DNA of 64,000 nucleotides, from positions 23,245 through 87,244 of the forward strand of contig NZ_SRYZ01000012.1 in the NCBI RefSeq assembly GCF_004793475.1, read 5' to 3'. The stretch is from Bacteroides muris (ex Afrizal et al. 2022) (GTDB lineage: Bacteria; Bacteroidota; Bacteroidia; Bacteroidales; Bacteroidaceae). The position numbers and the translations under genes were made by a program. Under the pieces are notes generated by a model. It did not search any database and was not told the origin of the DNA. It worked only from the letters and a program-made list of their open reading frames with translations. This document shows, in pieces, positions 54,325 through 64,000 of the stretch (the first letter of the stretch is position 1; each line of letters starts with the position of its first letter).

Positions 54325-54355
54325 TTTGCCACCTCCTTTTTATTAAGTAATTTTG
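54325..54355 (+). promoter_or_regulatory. Promoter of the AspT-family transporter, with overlapping inverted repeat
   Basis: TTTG (54325-54328), 19 bp, TAATTTTG (54348-54355). The -33 box lies inside an inverted repeat TGGCAAAA...CTTTTGCCA (about 54303-54331), a possible operator. Confidence 0.65.
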
Positions 54356-54390
54356 CGCGAATTTTAAACAACGACATATTAATAGGTACA

Positions 54391-56052
54391 ATGAATTGGT
54401 TAGAAAGTTTGCTATGGGACCCTTCATCTGTCGCTCACATCGTTTGTTTGTATGCATTCGTAATATCTGTGGGCGTATTGCTGGGTAAGATTAAAATTTT
54501 CGGGGTATCGTTGGGAGTTACATTTGTTCTCTTCGCAGGTATCTTGATGGGGCATTTTGGTTTCACGGGCGAAACACACATCCTGCATTTCATCCGCGAG
54601 TTTGGTTTGATTCTGTTTGTATTCTGCATCGGCTTGCAGGTCGGTCCATCCTTTTTCTCCTCCTTCAAGAAGGGAGGTATGCGGCTCAACGCACTGGCCG
54701 TAGGCATCGTCCTGCTGAACATTACTGTGGCATTGAGCATCTACTTCCTTGACGGCAGCATCGACCTGCCCATGATGGTCGGCATCCTCTACGGTGCCGT
54801 GACCAACACTCCCGGACTCGGTGCCGCCAACGAAGCGCTGAATCAGCTTCACTACACGGGCGACCCTATTGCGCTGGGTTATGCCTGCGCCTACCCCCTC
54901 GGTGTAGTAGGCATCATCGGCTCCATCATCGCCATCCGCTACATTTGCCGGGTCAACCTCAAGAAAGACGAAGAGGAGCTCAGCAGTCAGGAAGCCGACA
55001 ATAAGCACCAGCCACACATCATGAGCCTCGAAGTCCGCAACGAGTCCATCTCCGGAAAGACGCTTATCCAGGTAAAGGAATTCCTCGGACGTGCTTTTGT
55101 CTGCTCACGCATACGCCACGAAGGCCACGTCAGCATTCCCGACCACAAGACCATCTTCCATACGGGCGACCAAATCTTCATCGTCTGCTCCGAAGAAGAC
55201 GCCGAAGCTGTAAAAGCTTTCATCGGCAAGGAAATACAAATGGACTGGGAAAAGCAAGACACCCCGATGGTATCGCGCCGCATCCTGGTAACGAAATCGG
55301 AAATCAACGGCAAGAAGCTGGGCGACATGCACTTCCGCAGCATGTATGGCGTAAACATCACCCGTATCAACCGCTCGGGTATGGACCTCTTTGCCGATCC
55401 TAATCTGGTGCTGCAAGTGGGCGACCGCGTGATGGTAGTAGGCCAGCAGGATGCCGTAGAGCGTGTAGCACGCGTGCTGGGCAACCAGTTGAAACGTTTG
55501 GATACTCCGAATATTGTAACTATTTTCGTGGGAATCTTCTTGGGAATCTTGCTGGGTAGCCTGCCTATCGCATTCCCGGGTATGCCGACACCGGTAAAAC
55601 TGGGTCTGGCAGGTGGACCGCTGGTAGTAGCCATTCTCATCGGCCGTTTCGGCCACAAAATGCATCTTGTGACGTACACCACCATGAGTGCCAACTTGAT
55701 GTTGCGCGAAATCGGTATCGTGCTTTTCCTTGCCAGTGTCGGCATAGAGGCCGGTGAGCATTTTGTGCAGACGGTAGTGGAAGGCAACGGATTGCTATAC
55801 GTAGGCTACGGATTCTTGATAACCGTCATTCCTTTGTTGGTAATCGGCATGATAGCCCGTTTCTACTGCAAGGTGAACTATTTTACTTTGATGGGATTGA
55901 TTGCAGGTAGCAATACAGACCCTCCCGCACTGGCTTACTCCAACCAGACGGCAGGCAACGACGCTCCGGCAGTGGGCTACTCTACGGTATATCCGTTGAC
56001 CATGTTCCTGCGTATTCTGGCAGGGCAGATGATATTGCTGACAATGATGTGA
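54391..56052 (+). CDS. AspT/YidE-family transporter with two TrkA-C domains
   Basis: 553 residues. Five N-terminal membrane helices (about 10-190), two soluble RCK_C/TrkA-C domains (about 205-370, e.g. [22 protein letters not shown]) and five or six C-terminal helices, the AspT-Al_Ex duplication layout. Repeated motifs GxxxGPxFF (GLQVGPSFF) and [20 protein letters not shown] occupy the same place in both halves. Such proteins exchange dicarboxylates or aspartate/alanine; the substrate here is unknown. Monocistronic, with a terminator at 56078. Confidence 0.93.
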   Translation: MNWLESLLWDPSSVAHIVCLYAFVISVGVLLGKIKIFGVSLGVTFVLFAGILMGHFGFTGETHILHFIREFGLILFVFCIGLQVGPSFFSSFKKGGMRLNALAVGIVLLNITVALSIYFLDGSIDLPMMVGILYGAVTNTPGLGAANEALNQLHYTGDPIALGYACAYPLGVVGIIGSIIAIRYICRVNLKKDEEELSSQEADNKHQPHIMSLEVRNESISGKTLIQVKEFLGRAFVCSRIRHEGHVSIPDHKTIFHTGDQIFIVCSEEDAEAVKAFIGKEIQMDWEKQDTPMVSRRILVTKSEINGKKLGDMHFRSMYGVNITRINRSGMDLFADPNLVLQVGDRVMVVGQQDAVERVARVLGNQLKRLDTPNIVTIFVGIFLGILLGSLPIAFPGMPTPVKLGLAGGPLVVAILIGRFGHKMHLVTYTTMSANLMLREIGIVLFLASVGIEAGEHFVQTVVEGNGLLYVGYGFLITVIPLLVIGMIARFYCKVNYFTLMGLIAGSNTDPPALAYSNQTAGNDAPAVGYSTVYPLTMFLRILAGQMILLTMM

Positions 56053-56077
56053 TGACACCCATTCACTGAAGAACAAG

Positions 56078-56120
56078 AAAGGCTGCGCAATGTTGGTTTA
56101 AACCCGACTGCGCAGCCTTT
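56078..56120. terminator. Bidirectional terminator between transporter and kinase-like gene
   Basis: AAAGGCTGCGCA (56078-56089) and TGCGCAGCCTTT (56109-56120), perfect 12 bp, followed by TT/AT on plus. Confidence 0.85.
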
Positions 56121-56146
56121 TATCTTTCATCTCTCTCCGGAGATTC

Positions 56147-56788
56147 CTAAAGTCTCAGCTTCTTCTTGACGAACTCTTCTATAAAGTCCACTGTAGCATC
56201 AATACCCAATACGGAAGAATCGACACACAAGTGGTATGTTTCGGCAGCCCCCCATTTCTTGTAGCTATAATAATTATAGTATTCGGCACGCTTCTTATCC
56301 GCTTTGTTCATCATTTCTTCCGCTTCATGTTCAGAAATGGAATGAATCTGGCAGAGGCGTTTGACGCGCTCCTCATTGGAGCAGGAAATAAAAACATTGA
56401 CACAGCGTGGATTGTCCCGCAGAATATAGTCGGCACAACGCCCCACAAACAGGCAGGACTTCTCCTCCGCCAACCTGCGTATCACATCGCTTTGCACTTT
56501 GAACAGAGCATCATTGCTCAGGCAATTCGTGACCGGGATAGCCCCGTCGCTGACAAAAGGGAAACGCATGCCGAAGAGTCCTCCGATAATGCCTTGCGAG
56601 GCTTTCTCATCAGCTTTTTCAAAAAACTCACAACACAGTCCACTCTCCTCGGAAGCCAGCCTGATCAGCTCCTTGTCATAAAAATCAATACCCAGACAGG
56701 CAGCCAGCTTCTCGCCTATTTCCCGTCCGCCACTACCAAGCTGACGGCCTATATTGACTATAAAATTATTATCCATACACTTGTTCAT
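56147..56788 (-). CDS. Cytidylate kinase-like family protein
   Basis: 213 residues (an in-frame ATG at 56776 may be the start). P-loop region FIVNIGRQLGSGGREIGEKLA: the GSGG-R-E-IG form lacks the lysine of a standard Walker A, as known for this family. FVGRCADYIL (NMP-binding), FISCSNEERVKRLC and KKRAEYYNYYS (LID region) follow. It is a small P-loop kinase of the cytidylate-kinase-like group (PF13189), distinct from Cmk; its substrate is not known. Monocistronic. Confidence 0.85.
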   Translation of the reverse strand: MNKCMDNNFIVNIGRQLGSGGREIGEKLAACLGIDFYDKELIRLASEESGLCCEFFEKADEKASQGIIGGLFGMRFPFVSDGAIPVTNCLSNDALFKVQSDVIRRLAEEKSCLFVGRCADYILRDNPRCVNVFISCSNEERVKRLCQIHSISEHEAEEMMNKADKKRAEYYNYYSYKKWGAAETYHLCVDSSVLGIDATVDFIEEFVKKKLRL

Positions 56789-56859
56789 CTATTGGTTTGC
56801 CGATAGCAAATATAAATATTCTTACGGAATATCTGCAGAAAGCATAAGAAAATTTCATA

Positions 56860-58215
56860 TCAACGTGCCGCAGCCGCCTTAAACTTGCGGAATTGGCAAA
56901 CCAGCATCACCAGCGCTATCAAACTTGCCAGCAAGTCGGAAACCGGCATACTATACCACACCCCTGCCACTCCGAAGAATCGAGGCAGAATGAGCAGGCA
57001 AGGAAGCAGAATCAGCATCTGCCGGGTAAGGGAAAGGAATATCGCCTTACCCGCCATGCCTATGCTCTGGAAAAAGTTGGAAGTCACCATCTGGAAACCG
57101 ATAATGGGAAAGAACATGACCGTAATACGCAATCCCGCAGCCGAAAGTTCCGTCAGTTCCGCATCCGATGTAAAGATGCTCACCACAAGGTCCGGAAGCA
57201 GCATGCCTACCAGAAAGCCGAAAGTGGTCACCGCCGTGGCATAGACTATGGTCAGTTTCAGCACCTTGTTCACCCGTCCATACAGCTTCGCCCCGAAATT
57301 ATATCCGGCAATGGGCTGCATCCCCTGGTTCAATCCCATCACAATCATCACGACGATGAAGACCAGACGGTTCACTATGCCGAAAGCCCCGATGGCCAAG
57401 TCACCGCCATGTTTCTTCAGTCCCTGATTGATGAGAATCACAATGAAGCAGGCAGCCAGGTTCATCAGGAAAGGAGACATGCCGATAGCCAGCGAATCGA
57501 ATACAATCTTACGTTTCAGACGGAATATCCCCCGATGAAAATGCAACAGTTCATCCTTGTTGCTGAACAGCCTGAACTGCCATGCCAGCGACAGCACCTG
57601 TGCCACAATGGTAGCAACGGCAGCCCCCCGGATGCCCCAACCGAAACCATAAATAAATACCGGGTCAAGAACCGTATTGACAACCACCGTAGCAACGGTG
57701 GCATACATCGCCTTCTGCGGATGTCCGGAAGAGCGCAGCACTGCATTCAGCCCCAGATAGAGGTGCGTAACGGCATTTCCCAAAAGAATAATCTGCATAT
57801 AATCCCTGGCATAGCCTATCGTCTGGTCACTGCCTCCGAAGAAATAGAGAATCGAATCGAGAAAGAGCATGACAATGACAGTGAAGGCCACTCCCAGCAC
57901 CACGTTCAGAACAAAAACATTGCCCAGCACACGCTGTGCCGTGTCATAATCCTTCTGCCCCAGTTTGACGGAAATCAGTGTGGAAGCCCCCACACCCACC
58001 AGCGAGCCGAAAGCCGCAGCCAGATTCATCAGCGGGAAAGTCAGCGCCAATCCCGAAATAGCCATCGTGCCCACTCCGTGGCCGATGAAGATGCTGTCTA
58101 CCATATTATACAAAGAAGATGCGGTCATTGCGATGATTGCCGGAACGGCATATTGCATCAAGAGTTTTCCTATACTTTCCGTTCCCAGCGCCGTGGGAGT
58201 CTTTTGTCCTGCCAT
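56860..58215 (-). CDS. MATE family multidrug/sodium antiporter
   Basis: 451 residues, twelve hydrophobic segments in two homologous halves. The MATE features are present: MTASSLYNMVDSIFIGHGVG at the start of the first half and VFIVVMIVMGLNQGMQPIAGYNFGA at the start of the second, with FFQSIGMAGKAIFLSLTRQ near 375. It exports cationic compounds with Na+ or H+. Monocistronic, convergent with no gene on its left. Confidence 0.94.
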   Translation of the reverse strand: MAGQKTPTALGTESIGKLLMQYAVPAIIAMTASSLYNMVDSIFIGHGVGTMAISGLALTFPLMNLAAAFGSLVGVGASTLISVKLGQKDYDTAQRVLGNVFVLNVVLGVAFTVIVMLFLDSILYFFGGSDQTIGYARDYMQIILLGNAVTHLYLGLNAVLRSSGHPQKAMYATVATVVVNTVLDPVFIYGFGWGIRGAAVATIVAQVLSLAWQFRLFSNKDELLHFHRGIFRLKRKIVFDSLAIGMSPFLMNLAACFIVILINQGLKKHGGDLAIGAFGIVNRLVFIVVMIVMGLNQGMQPIAGYNFGAKLYGRVNKVLKLTIVYATAVTTFGFLVGMLLPDLVVSIFTSDAELTELSAAGLRITVMFFPIIGFQMVTSNFFQSIGMAGKAIFLSLTRQMLILLPCLLILPRFFGVAGVWYSMPVSDLLASLIALVMLVCQFRKFKAAAAR

Positions 58216-58377
58216 ATACTATACCTATTTACTTTTTACAGAGCACAAAAGTACTCAATTTTCGGAAAGCGAGCAAGCAATCGGCCAACCATTAGTGAAG
58301 AGGCAATTGAAAGCCGGACAAGTCCTTTGCTCATATAGGAGGAAAAGAGGCAAGCCCCTTATCACAAAGTATATCTT

Positions 58378-58461
58378 CAGCCTGAAGATTTACATATTCA
58401 ACCTTAAGATATAAATCTGCAACTTAAAGATGTAAATATCCAGCCTGAAGATAAAGTTTAA
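58378..58461. repeat. Degenerate tandem array of four 21-bp units
   Basis: Units at 58378, 58399, 58420 and 58441, pattern CA(G/A)CCTGAAGATTTACATATT. Units 1 and 4 share CAGCCTGAAGAT exactly. CTTCAG/CTGAAG and CTTAAG palindromes lie in the units. The rest of the 553-bp gap 58216-58768 holds the inverted repeat at 58558-58672 and the lysS promoter. Confidence 0.8.
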
Positions 58462-58557
58462 AACCGGGCCGAAACATCCCTGCAAGCAGACTGAACCTGC
58501 CTCATCCCTTATATCATACCGCCTCACAGCAAATACCCGACACGCCAAGGCATGACT

Positions 58558-58672
58558 CTTTCATTCAAGGGAGCCGGAATTGCTATAACCCCAACAATAC
58601 CAGTGGCTTTTAACTCCCGAGCACGAAAGACGACAACTACTTCCAGCCCCCTTTAACTCCCTTAAATGAAAG
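58558..58672. repeat. Widely spaced inverted repeat CTTTCATTCAAGGGAG ... CTCCCTTAAATGAAAG
   Basis: Arms at 58558-58573 and 58657-58672 match in 15 of 16 positions with 83 bp between. The right arm together with AA before it (58655-58672) is identical to the 18-mer before aroC. Confidence 0.75.
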
Positions 58673-58710
58673 AACCGCGACGGCGCAGAGTGCTTTATTT
58701 AATAAAAAGA

Positions 58711-58741
58711 TTCGCTATCTGAAAAATGTTTCGTATTTTTG
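58711..58741 (+). promoter_or_regulatory. Promoter of lysS
   Basis: TTCG (58711-58714), 19 bp, TATTTTTG (58734-58741); start codon at 58769. Confidence 0.45.
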
Positions 58742-58768
58742 TACCCAAATTGAGTGAAATATAGCGAA

Positions 58769-60499
58769 ATGAACGTATTAGAACTAAGTGAACAGGAAAT
58801 CATTCGTCGCAACAGCATGAATGAACTTCGCGCGATGGGCATCGAGCCTTATCCCGCAGCAGAGTATGTAACAAATGCTTTCTCTACCGATATTAAAACT
58901 GAATTCAAAGACGATGCAGAGCCTCGCCAAGTGTCCGTTGCCGGACGTATCATGAGCCGCCGCATCATGGGCAAAGCATCCTTCATCGAATTGCAGGACT
59001 CCAAAGGGCGCATCCAGGTATACATCACCCGCGATGACATCTGTCCGGACGAGAACAAGGAGATGTACAACACCGTGTTCAAACGTTTGCTCGACTTAGG
59101 CGACTTTATCGGCATCGAAGGATTCGTATTCCGTACCCAGATGGGCGAAATCAGCATCCATGCCAAGAAGCTGACCGTACTTGCAAAGAGCATCAAGCCC
59201 CTGCCTATCGTGAAATATAAGGACGGCGTGGCTTACGACTCTTTCGAAGACCCCGAACTCCGCTACCGCCAGCGCTATGTAGACCTTATCGTGAACGACG
59301 GTGTAAAAGAAAAATTCCTGAAGCGTGCCGCTGTCATCAAGACCATGCGTGCCGTACTGGACGAAGCCGGCTACACGGAAGTGGAGACCCCGATTCTTCA
59401 ATCTATCCCCGGTGGAGCAAGCGCCCGCCCCTTCATCACCCACCACAACTCACTGGACATGGACCTCTACCTGCGCATCGCTACCGAACTGTATCTGAAG
59501 CGACTGATTGTGGGCGGATTCGAAGGCGTATACGAAATAGGCAAGAACTTCCGTAACGAGGGTATGGACAAGAACCACAACCCGGAATTCACCTGCATGG
59601 AACTGTACGTACAGTACAAGGACTATAACTGGATGATGAGCTTTACGGAGAAATTGCTGGAACGTATCTGCATCGCCGTGAACGGATGTACAGAGACCGA
59701 AATAGACGGCAAGACCATCAGCTTCAAAGCCCCTTACCGCCGTCTGCCCATTCTGGAAGCCATCAAGGAAAAAACCGGCCATGACCTGGAAGGCAAGAGC
59801 GAGGACGAAATCCGCCAGGTGTGCAAGGAACTGAACATGGAGATTGACGACACCATGGGCAAGGGTAAGCTGATTGATGAAATCTTCGGCGAATTCTGCG
59901 AAGGAACTTTCATACAGCCCACCTTCATCACCGACTATCCCGTAGAGATGAGTCCGCTGACCAAGATGCACCGCAGCAAACCGGGGCTGACCGAACGCTT
60001 CGAACTGATGGTGAACGGCAAGGAACTTGCCAATGCCTACAGCGAGCTGAATGACCCGATAGACCAGGAAGAACGTTTCAAAGACCAGTTGCGCTTAAGT
60101 GAAAAGGGAGACGACGAGGCCATGTTCATCGACCAGGATTTCCTGAAAGCATTGCAATACGGTATGCCTCCCACGTCGGGCATCGGTATCGGTATCGACC
60201 GCCTGACGATGTTGATGACGGGTGAATCATTCATCCAGGAAGTGCTTTTCTTCCCGCAGATGCGTCCGGAGAAAGTTACCCCCAAAGACGCTCCCGCACG
60301 ATACACAGAACTGGGTATACCCGAAGATTGGGTGGCTGTGATTCAGAAGGCCGGCTACAACCAGGTGAGCGACATGAAAGATGTGAATCCGCAAAAACTC
60401 CACATGGACATCTGCGGCATCAACAAGAAATATAAATTGGAATTGACAAACCCGACCGTAAACGAAGTTGCTGACTGGGTCGGAAGAATTAAGAATTAA
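58769..60499 (+). CDS. lysS: Lysyl-tRNA synthetase, class II
   Basis: 576 residues from [20 protein letters not shown]; a GTG frame start at 58754 is less likely. OB-fold anticodon domain (about 55-150, [16 protein letters not shown] region), class II motifs: motif 2 [20 protein letters not shown] and motif 3 [18 protein letters not shown]-terminal extension of about 70 residues after the catalytic core ([20 protein letters not shown]...) is typical of Bacteroidales LysS. Charges tRNA-Lys. Upstream of gpsA and pgi. Confidence 0.97.
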   Translation: MNVLELSEQEIIRRNSMNELRAMGIEPYPAAEYVTNAFSTDIKTEFKDDAEPRQVSVAGRIMSRRIMGKASFIELQDSKGRIQVYITRDDICPDENKEMYNTVFKRLLDLGDFIGIEGFVFRTQMGEISIHAKKLTVLAKSIKPLPIVKYKDGVAYDSFEDPELRYRQRYVDLIVNDGVKEKFLKRAAVIKTMRAVLDEAGYTEVETPILQSIPGGASARPFITHHNSLDMDLYLRIATELYLKRLIVGGFEGVYEIGKNFRNEGMDKNHNPEFTCMELYVQYKDYNWMMSFTEKLLERICIAVNGCTETEIDGKTISFKAPYRRLPILEAIKEKTGHDLEGKSEDEIRQVCKELNMEIDDTMGKGKLIDEIFGEFCEGTFIQPTFITDYPVEMSPLTKMHRSKPGLTERFELMVNGKELANAYSELNDPIDQEERFKDQLRLSEKGDDEAMFIDQDFLKALQYGMPPTSGIGIGIDRLTMLMTGESFIQEVLFFPQMRPEKVTPKDAPARYTELGIPEDWVAVIQKAGYNQVSDMKDVNPQKLHMDICGINKKYKLELTNPTVNEVADWVGRIKN

Positions 60500-60598
60500 A
60501 AATTAAAGAATTAAATAGGCAAAATTAAAGATAGGAGGAAGGTGAAGGCACTAACTTCACCCCCTTTTAATTTTTAGTTTTTAATTATTAATTTCGAT

Positions 60599-61594
60599 AT
60601 GAAACTACCCGGTAAGATAGCCATCATGGGCGGAGGAAGTTGGGCTACAGCCATTGCAAAAATGGTTCTGTCGCAAGCAGAGTCGATAAACTGGTATATG
60701 CGGCGAGACGACCGTATCGCCGACTTCAAACGACTTGGCCATAACCCTGCCTACCTGACGGGCGTCAAATTTGATACCAAGCGCATCAACTTCAACTCCA
60801 ACATCAATGATGTCGTGAAAGAATCCGATACGCTCATCTTCGTTACACCTTCCCCTTATCTGAAGGCTCATCTGAAGAAGCTGAAGACCAAGATTAAGGA
60901 TAAATTCATCATCACCGCCATCAAAGGCATCGTACCCGATGACAACATGATTGTATCGGAGTATTTCACTAAGGAATATGGCGTCCCGGCTGAGAATATC
61001 GCAGTATTGGCAGGTCCCTGCCATGCGGAAGAAGTGGCTCTGGAACGCCTTTCTTATTTGACCATTGCCTGTCCCGACACCGACAAGGCCTACACCATTG
61101 CCCGCAAACTGGCCAGTTCATTCATCAAGACATCCGTCAGCAACGATGTTGCCGGCATTGAATACAGTTCGGTACTGAAGAATGTATATGCCATTGCAGC
61201 CGGTATCTGCAGTGGCCTGAAATATGGAGACAACTTTCAGGCCGTACTCATGTCCAATGCCGTACAAGAAATGAACAGATTCCTGCAAACGGTACATCCG
61301 TTGAACAGAAACGTGAATGATTCCGTTTATTTAGGCGACCTGCTGGTGACGGGATATTCCAATTTCAGCCGTAACCGCACATTCGGTACGATGATTGGCA
61401 AGGGCTACTCCGTGAAAAGCGCACAGATTGAAATGGAAATGATTGCTGAGGGATATTACGGTACAAAATGCATCAAGGAAATCAACAAGCATTATCATGT
61501 CAACATGCCTATTGTAGATGCAGTATACAACATTCTGTATGAGCGTATCTCGCCGACAATTGAAATCAAGCTGCTTACCGACTCATTCCGGTAA
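60599..61594 (+). CDS. gpsA: Glycerol-3-phosphate dehydrogenase [NAD(P)+]
   Basis: 331 residues. Rossmann start IAIMGGGSWATAIAKMVL, nucleotide contact TPSPYLKAHL, KGIVPDDNM (catalytic Lys region) and LAGPCHAEEV near 140, then GIEYSSVLKNVYAIAAGI with the second catalytic Lys. Makes sn-glycerol-3-phosphate for phospholipids. It lies 99 bp after lysS, and the spacer is full of AT-rich repeats. Confidence 0.96.
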   Translation: MKLPGKIAIMGGGSWATAIAKMVLSQAESINWYMRRDDRIADFKRLGHNPAYLTGVKFDTKRINFNSNINDVVKESDTLIFVTPSPYLKAHLKKLKTKIKDKFIITAIKGIVPDDNMIVSEYFTKEYGVPAENIAVLAGPCHAEEVALERLSYLTIACPDTDKAYTIARKLASSFIKTSVSNDVAGIEYSSVLKNVYAIAAGICSGLKYGDNFQAVLMSNAVQEMNRFLQTVHPLNRNVNDSVYLGDLLVTGYSNFSRNRTFGTMIGKGYSVKSAQIEMEMIAEGYYGTKCIKEINKHYHVNMPIVDAVYNILYERISPTIEIKLLTDSFR

Positions 61595-61644
61595 GTGCGA
61601 AAAAAAAAATTAAACGAAATACTGAATTTAAAACCTAGAATATT

Positions 61645-62982
61645 ATGATTAGTTTGAACATTGAAAAGACTCTTGGATTCATCTCCAAAGAAAATGTTTT
61701 CGCCTATGAAGCCCAAGTAAAGGCTGCACAGGAAGCATTAGAGAATGGTACCGGTAAGGGCAACGACTTCTTGGGCTGGCTGCACCTCCCCTCCTCCATT
61801 ACTAAAGAGCACCTGGCCGACCTGAAGGCTACCGCACAAACATTGCGTGACAACTGCGAGGTAGTAGTAGTTGCCGGTATTGGCGGAAGTTACCTCGGTG
61901 CACGTGCGGTGATAGAGGCTTTGTCAAACAGCTTCACCTGGTTGCAAGACAAGAAAACGGCTCCGGTCATTCTGTATGCAGGACACAATATCGGTGAAGA
62001 TTATCTATATGAACTTACCGAATACTTGAAAGACAAGAAATTCGGTGTTATCAATATCTCCAAATCCGGTACTACCACCGAAACAGCCCTAGCCTTCCGT
62101 CTGCTGAAAAAGCAATGCGAAGACCAACGCGGCAAGGAGATGGCAAAGAAGGTAATCGTTGCCATCACCGATGCCAAGAAAGGTGCTGCCCGCGTGACGG
62201 CAGACAACGAAGGCTACAAATCCTTCATCATCCCCGATAACGTAGGCGGACGTTTCTCCGTACTGACTCCGGTAGGCTTGTTGCCCATCGCAATAGCCGG
62301 TTTCGACATTGAGAAACTGGTTGCAGGTGCAGTCGGGATGGAAAAGACCTGCGGAAAAGATGTTCCGTTTGCAGAAAACCCCGCTGCCATCTATGCGGCC
62401 ACGCGTAATGAACTATACAAGAATGGCAAGAAGATTGAAATCCTCGTCAACTACAACCCCAAACTGCACTACGTAAGCGAATGGTGGAAGCAGCTTTACG
62501 GTGAATCCGAAGGTAAGGAAAACAAGGGTATCTTCCCTGCTGCCGTAGACTTCTCTACCGACCTGCACTCCATGGGACAATGGATTCAGGAAGGCGAACG
62601 TACCATCTACGAAACTGTCATCTCCGTAGAGAAGACACAGCACTCCTTGCAGGTACCTTCGGATGAAGCGAATCTTGACGGACTGAACTTCCTGGCAGGC
62701 AAGCACGTGGACGAAGTGAACAAGATGGCCGAATTGGGAACACAGCTTGCCCACGTTGACGGCGGTGTGCCCAACATGCGCATCGTTATCCCTGCGCTGA
62801 ATGAAGAAAGCATCGGAGGTCTGCTCTACTTCTTTGAAATAGCTTGCGGCATCAGCGGTTATATTCTGGGAGTCAATCCGTTCAACCAACCGGGTGTGGA
62901 AGCATACAAGAAGAATATGTTCGCACTGCTGAACAAGCCCGGCTACGAAGAAGAGTCCAAAGCTATCCAGGCAAGACTTTGA
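61645..62982 (+). CDS. pgi: Glucose-6-phosphate isomerase
   Basis: 445 residues, the short bacterial form. SIS domains with [16 protein letters not shown] (about 72-87), [19 protein letters not shown] near 133-151, [17 protein letters not shown] near 203-220 and catalytic residues in [18 protein letters not shown] and [15 protein letters not shown]. Interconverts glucose-6-P and fructose-6-P. 50 bp after gpsA. Confidence 0.97.
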   Translation: MISLNIEKTLGFISKENVFAYEAQVKAAQEALENGTGKGNDFLGWLHLPSSITKEHLADLKATAQTLRDNCEVVVVAGIGGSYLGARAVIEALSNSFTWLQDKKTAPVILYAGHNIGEDYLYELTEYLKDKKFGVINISKSGTTTETALAFRLLKKQCEDQRGKEMAKKVIVAITDAKKGAARVTADNEGYKSFIIPDNVGGRFSVLTPVGLLPIAIAGFDIEKLVAGAVGMEKTCGKDVPFAENPAAIYAATRNELYKNGKKIEILVNYNPKLHYVSEWWKQLYGESEGKENKGIFPAAVDFSTDLHSMGQWIQEGERTIYETVISVEKTQHSLQVPSDEANLDGLNFLAGKHVDEVNKMAELGTQLAHVDGGVPNMRIVIPALNEESIGGLLYFFEIACGISGYILGVNPFNQPGVEAYKKNMFALLNKPGYEEESKAIQARL

Positions 62983-62991
62983 TAAATCAAG

Positions 62992-63069
62992 AATAGAGAG
63001 TTGAGAATTAAGAAATGGCTTTGCAACAAGCGCAATGAAAAGCTGTTTCTCTATTCTCAACTCTCTATT
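62992..63069. repeat. Perfect 17-bp inverted repeat in the pgi-HAD spacer
   Basis: AATAGAGAGTTGAGAAT (62992-63008) and ATTCTCAACTCTCTATT (63053-63069), loop of 44 nt. Further AT-rich related words (TTAAGAAATG/CATTTCTTAA) occur at 63007-63093. Confidence 0.8.
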
Positions 63070-63119
63070 TATTTACCCCGCATTTCTTAATTGTTAATTT
63101 TCAATCCTCAATCTACCAA

Positions 63120-63875
63120 GTGTTCGAAAACTCTATCGCCCGTTATCTGGAAAAGCACGGGCACTCCAACATCCAATTGAAAGCAGTTCTTTTTGACATG
63201 GACGGTGTACTGTTCAACTCCATGCCCTATCATGCCGACGCCTGGCATAAAGTAATGGAACGCCATGGCCTGCACTTGAGCCGTGAAGAGGCATACATGC
63301 ACGAGGGACGTACCGGAGCCTCCACCATCAACATCGTTTATCAACGCCAGTATGGCAAGGATGCCACTCCCGAGATGATAGAAAGCATCTATGCGGAGAA
63401 AAGTGCCGAATTCAGTACCCACCCGGAACCGGAACGTATGCCGGGTGCTTGGGAAGTGCTGCAAAAGGTAAAAGCGGCAGGACTGATTCCGGTACTTGTC
63501 ACCGGTTCGGGCCAGCACTCCCTGCTGAACCGTCTTGCCCACAACTTCCCCGGAATGTTTCAGCACAATCACATGGTGACCGCCTTTGATGTGAAATACG
63601 GGAAGCCTCATCCTGAGCCTTATCTGATGGGACTGGAAAAAGCCGGAGTACAAGCCAACGAAGCTATAGTTGTAGAAAATGCACCTATCGGAGTACAAGC
63701 CGGAACAGCTGCCGGCATATTCACTGTGGCGGTCAATACCGGTCCGCTGGACAAGCAGGTATTACTGGATGCCGGAGCAGATTTATTGTTTCCGTCCATG
63801 CAGGCGCTTTGTGACAACTGGGAAAGGTTGCAAACCGCATTAGATGCCAGCAATAGCCTCTACCATAAAAATTAA
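63120..63875 (+). CDS. HAD-superfamily phosphatase / beta-phosphoglucomutase-like
   Basis: 251 residues from a GTG at 63120; no ATG precedes the HAD motif in frame. Motif I VLFDMDGVLFNSMPYHADAW (nucleophile Asp near residue 26), motif II LVTGSG, motif III GKPHPEPYL and motif IV VVENAPIGVQAG. The cap helices (EEAYMHEGRTGASTINIV) fit the beta-phosphoglucomutase subgroup. It dephosphorylates or isomerises a sugar phosphate. Last gene in the window on the plus strand. Confidence 0.9.
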   Translation: MFENSIARYLEKHGHSNIQLKAVLFDMDGVLFNSMPYHADAWHKVMERHGLHLSREEAYMHEGRTGASTINIVYQRQYGKDATPEMIESIYAEKSAEFSTHPEPERMPGAWEVLQKVKAAGLIPVLVTGSGQHSLLNRLAHNFPGMFQHNHMVTAFDVKYGKPHPEPYLMGLEKAGVQANEAIVVENAPIGVQAGTAAGIFTVAVNTGPLDKQVLLDAGADLLFPSMQALCDNWERLQTALDASNSLYHKN

Positions 63876-63910
63876 TAAGGCTTTTCCCAATTCTTTCCAA
63901 ATTCTCTTCC

Positions 63911-63918
63911 TATCTTTA
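63911..63918 (+). promoter_or_regulatory. Possible -7 box of a gene beyond the window
   Basis: TATCTTTA at 63911-63918 with no good -33 box. No start codon with a long frame follows before the window end at 64000. Confidence 0.3.
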
Positions 63919-64000
63919 CAATGCAGAAAACAAATAAAGTATTTATTTTTAGTAGATGACAAAAATTAAATATATGCTGTTAAACATTTAATTTTCAAGT

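Noticed and set aside
56893..58338. A 481-codon frame antisense to the MATE gene
   Set aside because: Its product is polar and His/Gln-rich, typical of the reverse strand of a membrane protein gene.

Overview
The window is chromosomal DNA of a gut Bacteroides (Bacteroidales). The signs are promoters of the TTTG-N19/20-TAnnTTTG type, a SusC/SusD pair, a one-protein hybrid two-component regulator, a serine-type sulfatase, methylmalonyl-CoA mutase and AT-rich spacers without strong Shine-Dalgarno sites. I cannot name the species. I found no rRNA, tRNA or CRISPR array.

Region by region. (1) 1-2213: a leftward operon of a 5-alpha-reductase-like membrane protein, an Old Yellow Enzyme-type flavin reductase and the start of a short-chain dehydrogenase. 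This matches the 5AR/5BR/3beta-HSDH set known for steroid and bile-acid reduction in Bacteroidota. (2) about 2333-10519: an integrated mobilizable element of about 8.2 kb. It carries a leader region with small overlapping ORFs, an HTH protein, a DUF3987 protein, an oriT-like region, a MobV-type relaxase broken by one missing base, a cargo operon of two DUF488 proteins plus a dual-OB-like protein, and a tyrosine integrase. TTTGCACAAC repeats lie at both ends. (3) 10673-12856: a 22-bp-period palindromic repeat and an SF1 helicase gene. (4) 12876-19072: the branched-chain amino acid operon ilvD-ilvB-ilvN-(acyl-ACP thioesterase)-ilvC, preceded by a leader peptide and a textbook attenuator. (5) 19282-39035: a polysaccharide utilization locus with GH2, GH105 (frameshifted in a C tract), GH29, HTCS, sulfatase, two lipoproteins, SusD, SusC and a divergent PL8 lyase. 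(6) 39295-49774: housekeeping genes (SlyD-like FKBP, cysteine desulfidase, DUF4925 lipoprotein, aroC, M20 dipeptidase, anmK, topB) and a relic of a GH88 gene. (7) 49879-56788: a candidate small RNA, mutA-mutB, an AspT-family transporter and a cytidylate-kinase-like gene. (8) 56860-64000: a MATE transporter, lysS, gpsA, pgi and a HAD phosphatase/mutase.

How the parts fit: the PUL would bind a uronic-acid-containing, fucosylated and probably sulfated polysaccharide through SusC/SusD, cut it with the PL8 lyase and trim the unsaturated oligosaccharides with GH105, GH2, GH29 and the sulfatase under HTCS control. The ilv operon appears to sense charged Ile/Val/Leu tRNA through its leader peptide. 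Four intergenic spacers carry unrelated sequences with the same 21-22 bp period. The best candidates for something undescribed are the DUF488-DUF488-dual-OB cargo, these period-22 arrays and the small RNA at 49.9 kb.
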